From contig JAJOZX010008806.1 in NCBI GenBank assembly GCA_023014485.1, positions 92,001 to 156,000 on the forward strand: a stretch of 64,000 nucleotides of DNA, written 5' to 3'. The notes beneath the pieces are model-generated. The model saw nothing but the letters and a program-made list of their open reading frames with translations, did no database searches and was not told the origin of the DNA. Each line of letters opens with the position of its first letter. Within the stretch, counting starts at the first letter, position 1. A program made the translations under genes and the position numbers. This document shows, in pieces, positions 21,673 to 32,988 of the stretch. Origin of the DNA: Bathynomus jamesi (lineage: Eukaryota > Arthropoda > Malacostraca > Isopoda > Cirolanidae).

Positions 21673-22340
21673 TATATATATTCTGAAATGGGCCTTCTCG
21701 GACACTAGACCTTCAGTATTATATTAGTGGTTCTGATTCGTTGTTACGAGTGTCTCGGTGGAACGCCCAATTTATGGCGGGGTTCGGATCCACTGGTTTT
21801 CTACAGATCTACAGAAGCTAAGGCTAACAAAGACCCTAAGATCCACTCTAAGGTCAGCCCGAGAGAAAGGAAAGAGTAGGGGGTTAAGAGAAGAGAATAA
21901 GGGGTTAAGTAAGTAGCAACACCTATCACTCGTGGGTCAACATTCATTCATTCAGAAAAAGCGAAAAAAGATTCACCACCATCATCCGCCAGCCACTGCC
22001 GACAAGTCAGAAAAATAGTCGGAGAGAATAGGAAAGGGGTATCTCTGTTGCCCTTAATATAACTCGGGCATCAGGATGACGTCGATGCTTCAGGTTGTAA
22101 GCCGAAAAGGGATGAATAATGAATGATAGCTTACATAACACTTTAATTGATGACTAATGGGAGTAGATGAACTGGCCTAACGGCAACGGGTTTATGGCAT
22201 GGGTATTATCAAGTAATAGAATCCTCTCGGGTGTGGCTTGACTCGAGCTTTTATAACCTCGGGTCTCGCACATGCGCATTGGACTCACGTCTTTAGGGCT
22301 TGGCACTATTTGTGAACGTACCGGAAAAGGAGCAGTCATG
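21673..22340. other. No identified gene
   Basis: Moderate GC with a purine-rich patch (GAGAAAGGAAAGAGTAGGGG, about 21863). I recognise neither gene nor element. Confidence 0.4.
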
Positions 22341-22381
<41 letters not shown>

Positions 22382-22383
<2 letters not shown>

Positions 22384-22500
22384 GCCTCGGTGGTGTAGTG
22401 GTTAGTGTCACTGACTACGAATCCATCGGCCCCGGGATCGAGACCCGGTGATGGCAGCTGGCGCAAAGCAAAACCCAGCTGCTGTTCATCCTTCCACACA
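22382..22500 (+). mobile_element. tRNA-derived SINE
   Basis: The tRNA-like head has A box TGGTGTAGTGG and a B-box-like GGATCGAGACC. The body reads GGCAGCTGGCGCAAAGC then CAGCTGCTGTTCATCC, ending ACACAATAAAGAAATTGC. Partial copies are at 2780-2850 (minus) and about 45705-45750. Confidence 0.75.
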
Positions 22501-22530
22501 ATAAAGAAATTGCTTGGTAGCTAAATGGGT

Positions 22531-22643
22531 ACCCTGGGTAGCTTAGTGGTTAAGACGCTGAGCTTCTGGTGGGGCGTGGTTCGGATTCCACGTTAAACTG
22601 GAGGTCTAAGTGGAGTGAAAAGCTTGACCTTCGTCAGAATGAA

Positions 22644-22645
<2 letters not shown>
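22531..22645 (+). mobile_element. Second tRNA-derived SINE type
   Basis: A box TAGCTTAGTGG and B-box-like GGTTCGGATTCC, then CACGTTAAACTGGAGGTC and GCTTGACCTTCGTCAGAATG, ending in a (TA)n run (22646-22715). The segment after the B box is shared with the 5S-derived SINEs, suggesting module exchange. Confidence 0.7.
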
Positions 22646-22695
<50 letters not shown>

Positions 22696-22757
22696 TATAT
22701 ATATATATAATATGACATCATCCGTATATTGTTTGGAACTTGTTCACATATTAAGCG

Positions 22758-22826
22758 TTCGGGCGAATAGAGGCGAATCAACCAAAATCCCGAAATGGTT
22801 AATTCGTCTCTATTCGCCCGAGCGCC
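22758..22826. repeat. Short hairpin
   Basis: GCGTTCGGGCGAATAGAGGC pairs with the inverse of GTCTCTATTCGCCCGAGCGC across a short loop near GAAATGG. Possibly a tiny MITE; no duplication identified. Confidence 0.6.
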
Positions 22827-22829
22827 TCT

Positions 22830-23199
22830 TCATATGACACCTCTTTATGATCTTTATGCGCAGAATGCAGAGTCATCTGACTTCCTTTTTTTACATATAA
22901 TTTCTTATAGTTCCGAAACCTTTCTTCACATTTGGCTGTGTTGATATGACAACATTTTGAGCCATGTTCAATATTTGAATTTTTGTCCCCAAACCCCTGT
23001 GAAATTTTTACCCCAAAGTCACTAGTGACGACTTACTCAGTGTTACACAGTACATTAAAACAATGTATACATAGTAATCATAAAATACAGCGCCCGCAGA
23101 CCTTAATATTTATTGAACGAAATGAAATCTGACTCACTAAATTTTCATCATTATGTAATTGTTGTTAATTGCCTAATTTCGCGTCCGTACTAACAACTG
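22830..23199. other. No identified gene
   Basis: Unique-looking sequence between the hairpin and the decayed SINE. Nothing recognised. Confidence 0.4.
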
Positions 23200-23345
23200 G
23201 AATTACATGACCGAGGAGACATTCAGCTTAACGTCCCATGGATCGCTACATCATCTGAACGCAGACAAGTGAACACCCAGCTAGTGAACAGACCCAAATC
23301 GCTTAACTTCTCTGATCCAATGGGAACGGTGTTGCAACGTGGTTA
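23200..23345 (-). mobile_element. 5S-derived SINE, decayed copy
   Basis: It retains CGAGGAGACATTCAGCTTAACG, GGATCGCTACATC and CCAAATCGCTTAACTTCTCT in the same order as the copy at 687-896, with deletions in the box C region. Confidence 0.6.
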
Positions 23346-23380
23346 AGTGTAATCCATGACTTAAATAAAAGAATCACCAA

Positions 23381-23586
23381 AACTAAGTCATTTATCGAAA
23401 AAATTCACATCAGTTGTCATGTTATATGTCTCTTCATGAACTAAATCATTTATCGAACACGTTCATATCAGTTATCATGTTACATCTCTCTTCATGAACT
23501 AAGCATTTATCGAAGCATTCATATCAGTTGTCATGTTACATCTCTTCATAAACTAAGTCATTTATCGAACACGTTCATATCAGTTG
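23381..23586 (+). repeat. 58-bp minisatellite, left part
   Basis: The tandem unit contains CATGAACTAAGTCATTTATC, then GAACACGTTCATATCAGTTG and TCATGTTACATCTCTCTT. About 3.5 units lie before a LINE interrupts the array; it resumes at 26673. Confidence 0.92.
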
Positions 23587-23599
23587 TTGTTGTTGTTTA

Positions 23600-26565
23600 G
23601 CCGATCAGCCCACCCTGATCGAGCAAGCCGGCGGCACGCAGGTAACCGATCGCCCTCTCCGGAGTGGACCAGAGGTTCAACGCACTAGTGATGTTGTGTT
23701 GTGTTCGTTGTTGTGCTAGAGCGATACAGTCCGTCATAATGTGTTCAATTGTTTGTGGTGTGTCTTGGCACAGGTGGCAGGTGTCGTCTATGGAGTTGTC
23801 TAGTCTGTGTTTATATGTCCGTAAGTTGGGGTGATGTCCACATCGAAATCATGCTAAGTTAACTCGATCCGATCTGCTCAGGCTGATCTCTGACCTGTTA
23901 ATGGATGGCGGCTTCGCACCTAGGACCGCATTCGGACCGAGTCGTGTCAGTGTTTGTGGGTTAGGTGTGTGTGTATGTGTTTTCTGTACTGTGTGATGTC
24001 TGTGGGGCGTGGTATGGAATGGAGTATTTGGTTATAATGTCTCTCTGGTGTTACCTTAATGGTGCGAGGTGTTGGTGCATGATTGTACATGTAGTGGCAA
24101 GGGTGTTGTGGGTTAGTTGTCGCTCTGCCATGAATTGTGTTCCCCTCATGTCTAAATGTTCCCTAACTTTTAGTATTTTTGTTTCTGTGTGCAGGTGTTC
24201 TATTGGTGTTGTTTGAGTGCATCCTGTAATGATACGAAGTGCATTGTTTTGTATTGTTTGTAAGGTGTTTATGTGTGTGTTTGAGATAATGGGTGCCCAG
24301 CATGGGCTAGCATAGTCCATAACTGAGCGAATATATTGTTTGTATATGAGTGATGTTGTTTCCTGCTGGTGTCCAAAGTTTATGCCTGTTAGTACCTAAG
24401 CGTGTTAAGTCTTGACGTACATTTGGTTTTAATGTCCTGAATGTGGTTTGCAAAAGATAATGATGTGTTGTATGTGACACCAAGTATTTTGATTCTGTGA
24501 GTGTGTGGAATGTTGATGTTGTTTAGTGAAGCTGTGGAATTACCTGGTGTTCTTTTGTGTTGCTTGTAAGCAAGGTGATGGTTGATTTTGTGGGCGCTAC
24601 TTTGAGTCTATTGTGTGTGAGCCAGTCTTGTATACTGTTTATGTATGTTTGTAGGTTATTTGTAGCGGTGTCGATGTTGTTGTGGGTGGATGTTAGAGTG
24701 ATATCATCTGCATATGATGATAAGGTAAGCTTGTTATCTATGGGTGTTGGAATGTCATGCATGTATAAGTTGAAGAGTGTTGGTGAGAGAACAGAGCCTT
24801 GAGGGACCCCGTTCGAAAAAGCTTGTTTTTGGATGACTTGCCATTAAATGTGACATGTGAGTATCTTCCTGAGAGATAGTTGCTCAGCCACCTTTTGGTG
24901 TTATTGTGCATGTTTGTGTTGAGTATTTTGTTTATGAGAGGGAAGCGTGGGATAGCATCAAATGCTTTACTAATGTCTATTGTTGCTAATAGTGTACGTT
25001 GAGCTGGTCTTCTGGAGTTGATGCCATCCATGATGTGCTGCGTGAGGTTAGTGAGTAATGTCGTGGTTGAGTGGTGAGGTCTGAATCTATGTTGAGTAGG
25101 CGATAGTGGTATGTGTGGGTTGGTGATTTGTAAGATTAGTCTTTCTGTTACTTTGGAAGGTGTGCATAGTAAAGTAATGGGTCTATAGGAAGCTGGTTCT
25201 GTTGGATTTTTGTTTGGTTTGAGTAGTGTAATAATTTCACCTTGTTTCCATATGTCAGGAATAATACAGTGTTGGTATGAATATGTGCTGATATTTGTGA
25301 GAGCTAGTTTCCTTGTGGAAGTGTTAAGGTTATGTTAGATATGTTGTCTGGTCCAGTAGCCTTCGAATTCTTAATGTTTTTGATGATCTTGGTGGTCTGG
25401 TCTGTATTGAAGGGTGTAATGGTCGTGTCGAGTCTGTAGGTTTTCTTGTGTCTGGCTGTTTGTCTGTCTGCGTGTTTCTGGTTGTTGTCTCTGTTTAAGT
25501 GACTTATCTTTGCGTAGTGATCAACTAGAATGTTAGCTTGTTGTGTGTATGTTGGGATATTATTTTGGCTGCGACAGATAGCCGCGTGTGAGGTGTGAAT
25601 GCCGCTGTTAGAGTGGGTAATGCTGTTTATAATCTTGTATAGCCTGTATGTATCTGTGGAGTGGTTTAGTGTTGTTATGAATTCCCTGAATGTTTCTGTT
25701 TGTTTTTCTTTGAGTGTGTTGTTTATTTCTGTGTTGAGCTGTTGTATCTGTTGTTTTATGGCTTCTGTGTGTGGTGTTTGTGTATTACATACTTATGAGG
25801 TGGGCTATTTCTCTAGTGTAATTTGGGTTGTATTTCCTAATGTTGCCCTTGGGTATGTATTTGTTTGCATTATTGATAATCTGATTAAATGTCTTGAGTG
25901 TTGTATTGATGTTTATGATGGGTGTGCTGTTTAATGTGGTGAATTGTTCCTCAGTCTGTATTTTGAACTGTTCCCAATCAGCTTTCTTGTAATTTCTGTA
26001 AGTGTGCCTAAGGCTGTTGGGGCAGAGTGTAGAATGTGTTGTAATGATGATGGACAGGTGGTTTGATGACAGTTGTTTTTCTGTTCTCCATTGTGTATGT
26101 GTTGCTAGTGAGGGGGAACAGAACGTTATGTCTGGGGAAGAGTTTGAGTATCCTGCTTGATGTGGTAATTAGGCTGACCATATTTCCTTGAGACAAAAAC
26201 GGGACATTGGGATAGCAAAAAAGGGACGGGGTTATGTAATATTCTGTATTCATGAAAAAGTAAGTACATAAACCGGGACAAAATTGACATTTTTATTAAA
26301 ACGACGGGACGGCCAGGAAATATAAAACAAACGGTACTGTCCCGTTCAAAACGGTACGTATGGTCAGCCTATGTGGTATGTGTGTATGTTCTTCTGTATT
26401 GTTAAGAATGAAGAGGCTGTTTAGTTGTGTGGCTATGTTGGCGCCTCTGGTGTTGTTTTGGTTGTGCAGGTACCAACTAGTGTCTTTGGCGTTGAAGTCT
26501 CCTCCTAAGATGACATTAGTGAGAGAGGCAAGATTGTGTAACTGTGGATTGTAATTGGCTGGCAC
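23600..26565 (-). pseudogene. LINE ORF2: endonuclease, reverse transcriptase, C-terminal zinc knuckle region
   Basis: In minus-strand order: an apurinic endonuclease fragment (NVILGGDFNAKDTSW, about 26510-26465); reverse transcriptase with TIDISKAFDAIPRF (about 24975), TKRWLSNYLSGRYSHVTFNG, YADDITL (about 24715), then LQTYINSIQDWLTHNRLKVA; and a C-terminal region equivalent to HLCQDTPQTIEHIMTDC in copy 2. Frames change several times, including in the RT (the expected PQGSVLSP block is frameshifted near 24800) and in the C-terminal region, so it is not functional. Copy 2 at 61456 preserves the C-terminal part better. Confidence 0.85.
26170..26371. mobile_element. 202-bp hAT MITE inside the LINE
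   Basis: Ends TAGGCTGACCATA and TATGGTCAGCCTA are inverted; the body has GGGACA/CGGGACGG motifs. Flanks GTGGTAAT and TGTGGTAT share TGTGGTA with a one-base offset. It splits the LINE endonuclease coding sequence. Confidence 0.8.
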
Positions 26566-26672
26566 CTGAAGTGAAGTATCTGGTGGGATGTAAATGTTGA
26601 TTAGTGTGATGTTGTGTTTTGCGCGTGTTTTAATGTTAACTGCCTGTATTTCTATCGTGTTATCTGCTTGGA

Positions 26673-27404
26673 TTCATATCAGTTGTCATGTTACATGTCT
26701 CTTCATGAACTAAGTCATTTATCGAAACCATTCATATCAGTTGTCATGTTACAGCTCTCTTCATGAACTAAGTCATTTATCGAACACGTTCATATCAGTT
26801 ATCATGTTACATCTCTCTTCATGAACTAAGGCATTTATCGAAACCATTTATATCAGTTGTCATGTTACATGTCTCTTCATGAACTAAGTCATTTATCGAA
26901 CACGTTCATATCAGTTATCATGTTACATCTCTCTTCATGAACTAAGTCATTTGTCGAACACGTTCATATCAGTTGTCATGTTACAGCTCTCTTCATGAAC
27001 TAAGTCATTTATCGAACACGTTCATATCAGTTATCATGTTACATCTCTCTTCATGAACTAAGGCATTTATCGAAAGCATTTATATCAGTTGTCATGTTAC
27101 ATGTCTCTTCATGAACTAAGGCATTTATCGAAAGCATTTATATCAGTTGTCATGTTACATGTCTCTTCATGAACTAAGTCATTTATCGAACACGTTCATA
27201 TCAGTTATCATGTTACATCTCTCTTCATGAACTAAGGCATTTATCGAAAGCATTCATATCAGTTGTCATGTTACATGTCTCTTCATGAACTAAGTCATTT
27301 ATCGAACACGTTCATATCAGTTATCATGTTACATGTCTCTTCATGAACTAAGTCATTTATCGAAAACGTTCATATCAATTGTCATGTTACATCTCTCTTC
27401 ATGA
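26673..27404 (+). repeat. 58-bp minisatellite, right part
   Basis: About 12.5 units continue the array at 23381-23586. Alternating unit variants (AACACGTTC against AAGCATTC or AACCATTC) recur in blocks, pointing to duplication of multi-unit segments. Confidence 0.92.
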
Positions 27405-27718
27405 GCGATTTATTCCCAAATTCATAAAGTTGTTCAATTTGACCCCATCAGATAATTCTAAAATTGAGTGTCAAACATTTAGAACTAATTTGAAATCTCC
27501 ATAAATACAGGGTGTCCCATAAGTCCGGTCTTAAAGGAAAATTTATTTTAAATTGAATTTGCAAAAGTAATAAATTAAAACTAAAACAAATGCTGAAACT
27601 GATGTCTTGTTTTAAGACTTTTTTTGGTGCTCTTCCAATATGTGCTCTACCGCGAAACTGTGATCTACCATATTCCAATACGTGCTCTATCGTGAAACTA
27701 GCCTTATAGTAAGGCTAA

Positions 27719-27830
27719 CTAACGAAAATATCATGACTTAACCTAACCAATCGTTAGGTCAACTCTACGCCCTTGACGATTGGTTAGGTTAAGTCGTGAT
27801 ATTTTCGTTAGTTAGCCTTATAAAGCTAAC
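27719..27830. repeat. Hairpin MITE of the 15-199 family
   Basis: AAGGCTAACTAACGAAAATA and its inverse enclose TGACTTAACCTAACCAATCG and GTCAACTCTACGCCC. Confidence 0.75.
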
Positions 27831-27949
27831 TAACGTACCTGCTGCTAATCCGAATAATCTAAGGTAGATCACGTATTGGAATGTAAATTTTAAGGTAGAG
27901 CACATATTGGAAGAGCACCCTTTTTTTTGTTGCAGGTAGAATAACGGTG

Positions 27950-28895
27950 ACCAGAAAACTCGGTCCCGAAAACTCGGTCCCGGAAAACTCGGTCCCGGAA
28001 AACTCGGTCCCGAAAACTCGGTCCCAAGAAAACTCGGTCCCGGAAAACTCGGTCCCGGAAAACTCGGTCCCAAGAAAACTCGGTCCCGGAAAACTCGGTC
28101 CCGGGAAATTGGGTACCATGAATGAAAACAATTAAATTAAACTTTATTCCAAAAGTAAAATGAGTATGGTCACATAACATAATATAGAACAAACTAATTT
28201 TTAGGTAGATGGGTAAAACACTAAAACAGTGTCTTTTTGAATTTTTTAAAGCCCCCCTTTAAAATATGGCTAGATTTTCCAAGAAAAAATTTTTAACGGA
28301 TAATGAGATATTAACTAAAGAAGAGATAAAGGACCCATCTATAATGTACCAGTGGAGAATAGAAATGCAAGAACTGTAACTGAAGTAATATTGTATAATG
28401 TAAAAACCGGCACCAAAATTGTGACAGAAGAATTTGAAAAAAGAAAAAGATTCAACAAAATTATCGCTTTATTAAAATATGATGCTTAAATTTTTCTTTT
28501 TTTTTCATTTTTACTTATTTTATCTTCTTTTCTTATTTTTTATTGTCTTTTCTTATTTTTTTATTGTTCTTGTTTTCAATTTAATTTTTTTTTCTTTTTT
28601 ATTATTATTATTTATTTTACCTTTTTTTTGGGGTTTTTTACGTTTTTTTTTCTTTTTTCTCTACTTTTTGGAAAAAATTCAAAAAGACACTGTTTTACCC
28701 ATCTACCTAAAAATTAGTTGGTTGTATATTATGTTATGTGAGAATACTCATTTTACTTTTGGAATAAAGTTTAATTTAATTGTTTTCATTCATGGTACCC
28801 AATTTTCTTGGGACCGAGTTTTCTTGGGACCGAGTTTTCCGGGACCGAGTTTTCGGGACCGAGTTTTCCGGGACCGAGTTTTCCTAGAACCAGAA
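27950..28895. repeat. Long foldback with GGACCGAGTTTTC tandem arms
   Basis: Plus-strand AACTCGGTCCCGGAA-type units (27957-28110) are mirrored by GGACCGAGTTTTCCGGGACC units (28810-28890). The next arm segments (TACCATGAATGAAAACAATT, TTTAGGTAGATGGGTAAAAC) are also mirrored, giving arms of about 200-290 bp around a T-rich centre. The ORFs in the tandem units are artefacts. Confidence 0.85.
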
Positions 28896-29053
28896 TAACA
28901 CGCAGTGGCTAATATGAGAGTGAGTTACACTCGTAAGGAAAAGGTCCCAAAACAAGACATCAACTTGAACATTTGCCTTAGTTATAATGTATTATTTTCG
29001 TAAATTTAATTTAAAATAAATTTTCCTATAAGACTGGACTTATGGACACCCTG

Positions 29054-29408
<355 letters not shown>

Positions 29409-29432
29409 TAAGATAGATGCAGCGAAACGACT

Positions 29433-30984
29433 GTGGGAGGAACAAGGGAAAATACTTTGATATCAGTTTCTGAAGTAAAGAGGTTAATTAAAGAGTTAAA
29501 GACTGGTTCTGCGTCAGGGGTAGATGACTTATCGAATGAGCACTTAAAATATGCCAATGACGTAGTATGTCTGCATATATCATTGCTCTTATCAGTCATT
29601 CTTGCTCATAGCTATATCCCTGCAGAGTTCATGAGGGTATATATCTTGGTCCTGGTCAAAAATAAGTACGGAGACATTCTGTCCAGCAATAATTACAGGC
29701 CTATTGCTGTCGCTTCCTGCTTCTCGAAACTACTAGAAAAACTCTTGTTACTCCGATTAAATGATTTCCTATGGACATCTCCTAATCAGTTTGGTTTTAA
29801 AACGTCCCACCCAACTGACCTGTGTATCTATGTACTTAAAGAAACAATATCTAAATACATTGACAGTAATTCAACTATTTACAGCTGTTTTCTAGATATA
29901 AGTAAGGCATATGATAGGGTGAACCACAATATTTCATTTGAAAAACTAGAAGGCAGGAAGGTTCCCATGTACATATAAAATTTATTGAAATTTTGGTATT
30001 CCCACCAATCTTTCATCGTTAGGTGGGGCAATGTACTATCCGAGTGTTTTGGCTCCTCTTGCGGGGTGAGAGAATGCTCCTTGCTCTCACTTATGTTGTT
30101 TCATGTGTATATTGATGGATTAATTGCTTCACTTAATGAGGCAACAGTGAGATGTTGTATAGATAACACAAGGATAAATAACTTAGTTTATGCGGATGAT
30201 ATGATGTTAATAAGTTCCTCTATTAAAGGTCTGGATCGGCTACTAAAAGTCTGCGAAGTGTATTCGCAGAAACATGATATTCTTTTCAATGTTACAAAAA
30301 CTAAGTTTATGCAATTTCATCCTAAAAGCTGTAATCAGCCAGCTGATATAAGGTTTAAAATGAATGGTGAAGTAATTGAGGAAGTACAAGAGTTTAAGTA
30401 TTTGGGTCAAACTATTACCAGCTCCTTGAGTGATGACTCGGATATAAGAAAACAATCTTGAAGCCTGTGTGCTAAAGCGAATATGACCATAAGGAACTTT
30501 CGATTCTGTACAAGTAAAGCTAAAGACACTCTCTTTCGTACTTTCTGCAGTAATATATACGGACAGCAACTCTGGGTGAATTACAAAAAAGGTTCTGGCA
30601 GGACCCTAAATTTGATGTACAACGGGTCTTTTAGACTCTTACATAAATTACCCCCGAGATGCTCAACTTCGCAAATGTTTGCTGCCCGCAATGTCCCGAG
30701 TTTCCCGGAGTTAACAAGACGTGCTCAATACACAGTCTAATGCAAAGAATTAAAAAATCAACCAACCCCATTATCCAAGCTATCCATGAGTCCTGTCATT
30801 TATCCTCTAAGCTATGGAATTCTTGGTACGAAAACGTCTGTCTGTAGCTCCACTTAACTTCGACATTACAGTATTATTTCTAATCAATTGTATATATTTC
30901 TATCCTTAGTATGTGAACTGTCATTGTATTAATAATATTTGTCATATGGACTATAGTCTGCCAATAAACCTTTTCATTATTTTC

Positions 30985-30990
<6 letters not shown>
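29433..30990 (+). pseudogene. LINE reverse transcriptase fragment (second LINE type)
   Basis: Plus strand: SEVKRLIKELKTGSASGVDD, then NNYRPIAVASCFSKLLEKLL, CFLDISKAYDRVNHN, NLVYADDMMLISSS (catalytic YADD at about 30190), EFKYLGQTITSSLSDDSDIR, and a C-terminal region ending PSFPELTRRAQYTV. In-frame stops near 29978 and 30461 and the loss of the GVRQG block to GVREC show it is dead. The 3' region (30850-30990) ends with CAATAAACC and a T-rich tail before a TA run. The RT style recalls the Rex1/CR1/L2 group; this is inference. A second fragment lies at 38172-38690. Confidence 0.82.
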
Positions 30991-31039
<49 letters not shown>

Positions 31040-31144
31040 TTAACTGCAATGACCACGCAGTATATTAATGTATAGAAACGACGTAAGTATAGAGGAGCGT
31101 TCTGCACACGAGGAAGAGAAATAACGAACAAATGAAAAATGAGT

Positions 31145-31216
31145 GAACCGCCCGGGAATCGAACCCAGGGCCTTCCGATTGCCGGTCAGATGCGCTACCA
31201 TTACACCACGGACCTC
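31145..31216 (-). tRNA. tRNA-Ala(GGC)-like module, unit 1
   Basis: A box TGGTGTAATGG and B box GGTTCGATTCC intact; loop CCGGCAA; C at position 33; weak acceptor stem. Probable pseudogene. Confidence 0.55.
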
Positions 31217-31406
31217 GATCAGTCATAAGTCGAAATTCTCCTACATAGGCAGAAACCAATGCCCTGAGAGGGCACCCTCGCAAATCGTGAATATGTACAT
31301 TTAACTGCAATGACCACGCAGTATATTAATGTATAGAAACGACGTAAATATAGAGGAGCGTTCTGCACACGAGGAAGAGAAATAACGAACAAGTGAAAAA
31401 TGAGGT

Positions 31407-31478
31407 GAACCGCCCGGGAATCGAACCCAGGGCCTTCCGATTGCCGGTCAGATGCGCTACCATTACACCACGGGCTTC
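31407..31478 (-). tRNA. tRNA-Ala(GGC)-like module, unit 2
   Basis: Same module; the 5' end reads GAAGCCCG instead of GAGGCCCG. Confidence 0.55.
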
Positions 31479-31669
31479 GATCAGTCATAAGTCGAAATTC
31501 TTCTACATAGGGCAGAAACCAATGCCCTGAGAGGGCACCCTCGCAAATCGTGAATATGTACATTTAACTGCAATGACCGCGCAGTATATTAATGTATAGA
31601 AACGACGTAAGTATAGAGGAGCGTTCTGCACACGAGGAAGAGAAATAGCGAACAAATGAAAAATGAGGT

Positions 31670-31741
31670 GAACCGCCCGGGAATCGAACCCAGGGCCTTC
31701 CGATTGCCGGTCAGATGCGCTACCATTACACCACGGACCTC
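31670..31741 (-). tRNA. tRNA-Ala(GGC)-like module, unit 3
   Basis: Same module, with GAGGTCCG at the 5' end as in unit 1. The 1-3 and 2-4 similarity suggests a two-unit higher-order period. Confidence 0.55.
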
Positions 31742-31931
31742 GATCAGTCATAAGTCGAAATTCTCCTACATAGGGCAGAAACCAATGCCCTGAGAGGGCA
31801 CCCTCGCAAATCGTGAATATGTACATTTACTGCAATGACCACGCAGTATATTAATGTATAGAAACGACGTAAATATAGAGGAGCGTTCTGCACACGAGGA
31901 AGAGAAATAACGAACAAGTGAAAAATGAGGT

Positions 31932-32003
31932 GAACCGCCCGGGAATCGAACCCAGGGCCTTCCGATTGCCGGTCAGATGCGCTACCATTACACCACGGGC
32001 TTC
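31932..32003 (-). tRNA. tRNA-Ala(GGC)-like module, unit 4
   Basis: Same module with the GAAGCCCG 5' end of unit 2. Confidence 0.55.
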
Positions 32004-32194
32004 GATCAGTCATAAGTCTAAATTCTTCTACATAGGGCAGAAACCAATGCCCTGAGAGGGCACCCTCGCAAATCGTGAATATGTACATTTAACTGCAATG
32101 ACCGCGCAGTATATTAATGTATAGAAACGACGTAAGTATAGAGGAGCGTTCTGCACACGAGGAAGAGAAATAACGAACAAATGAAAAATGAGGT

Positions 32195-32266
32195 GAACCG
32201 CCCGGGAATCGAACCCAGGGCCTTCCGATTGCCGGTCAGATGCGCTACCATTACACCACGGGCCTC
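32195..32266 (-). tRNA. tRNA-Ala(GGC)-like module, unit 5
   Basis: Same module with GAGGCCCG at the 5' end. Confidence 0.55.
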
Positions 32267-32457
32267 GATCAGTCATAAGTCGAAATTCTCCTACATAGGG
32301 CAGAAACCAATGCCCTGAGAGGGCACCCTCGCAAATCGTGAATATGTACATTTAACTGCAATGACCACGCAGTATATTAATGTATAGAAACGACGTAAAT
32401 ATAGAGGAGCGTTCTGCACACGAGGAAGAGAAATAACGAACAAGTGAAAAATGAGGT

Positions 32458-32529
32458 GAACCGCCCGGGAATCGAACCCAGGGCCTTCCGATTGACAGTC
32501 AGATGCGCTACCATTACACCACGGGCCTC
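32458..32529 (-). tRNA. tRNA-like module, unit 6, altered anticodon loop
   Basis: The anticodon arm reads TCTGACTGTCAATCGGA instead of TCTGACCGGCAATCGGA. The loop becomes CTGTCAA, which would give anticodon GTC (Asp) and restores T at position 33. Confidence 0.5.
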
Positions 32530-32724
32530 GATCAGTCATAAGTCGAAATTCTCCTACATAGGGCAGAAACCAATGCCCTGAGAGGGCACCCTCGCAAATC
32601 GCGAATATGTACATTTAACTGCAATGACCACGCAGTATATTAATGTATAGAAACGACGTAAGTATAGAGGAGCGTTCTGCACACGAGGAAGAGAAATAAC
32701 GAACAAATGAAAAATGAGGTGATC

Positions 32725-32796
32725 GAGGCCCGTGGTGTAATGGTAGCGCATCTGACCGGCAATCGGAAGGCCCTGGGTTCGATTCCAGGGCGGTTC
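32725..32796 (+). tRNA. tRNA-Ala(GGC)-like module, first plus-strand unit
   Basis: The T arm reads CCTGGGTTCGATTCCAGGG, a compensated perfect stem. The module is flanked by inverted 110-bp segments (32611-32721 and 32797-32907), because the array changes direction here. Confidence 0.55.
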
Positions 32797-32988
32797 ACCT
32801 CATTTTTCATTTGTTTCGTTATTTCTCTTCCTCGTGTGCAGAACGCTCCTCTATACTTACGTCGTTTCTATACATTAATATACTGCGTGGTCATTGCAGT
32901 TAAATGTACATATTCACGATTTGCGAGGGTGCCCTCTCAGGGCATTGGTTTCTGCCCTATGTAGGAGAATTTCGACTTATGACTGATC

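Larger units (their letters stand above)
23587..26672 (-). mobile_element. Jockey/I-type LINE, copy 1, inserted in a minisatellite
   Basis: The 3' end (low coordinates) is a (GTT)n tail, read as AAC repeats on minus, after GGGCTGATCGGCTAAACAAC. TTCATATCAGTTG at 23574-23586 and 26673-26685 is compatible with a 13-bp duplication, although the array itself is repetitive. At about 3.1 kb it is 5' truncated within the endonuclease. It contains a hAT MITE at 26170-26371. Confidence 0.88.
27508..29053. mobile_element. Non-autonomous mariner-group shell with nested foldbacks
   Basis: Starts CAGGGTGTCCCATAAGTCCG and ends with the inverse of CAGGGTGTCCATAAGTCCAG, flanked by TA. Inverted similarity extends about 110 bp and includes GATGTCTTGTTTT. 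No transposase remains. The interior contains a hairpin of the 15-199 family and a GGACCGAG foldback. Confidence 0.8.

Noticed and set aside
27789..28192. Repeating GPSFP / GTEFS proteins
   Set aside because: Frame shadows of GGACCGAGTTTTC tandem repeats in a foldback arm.
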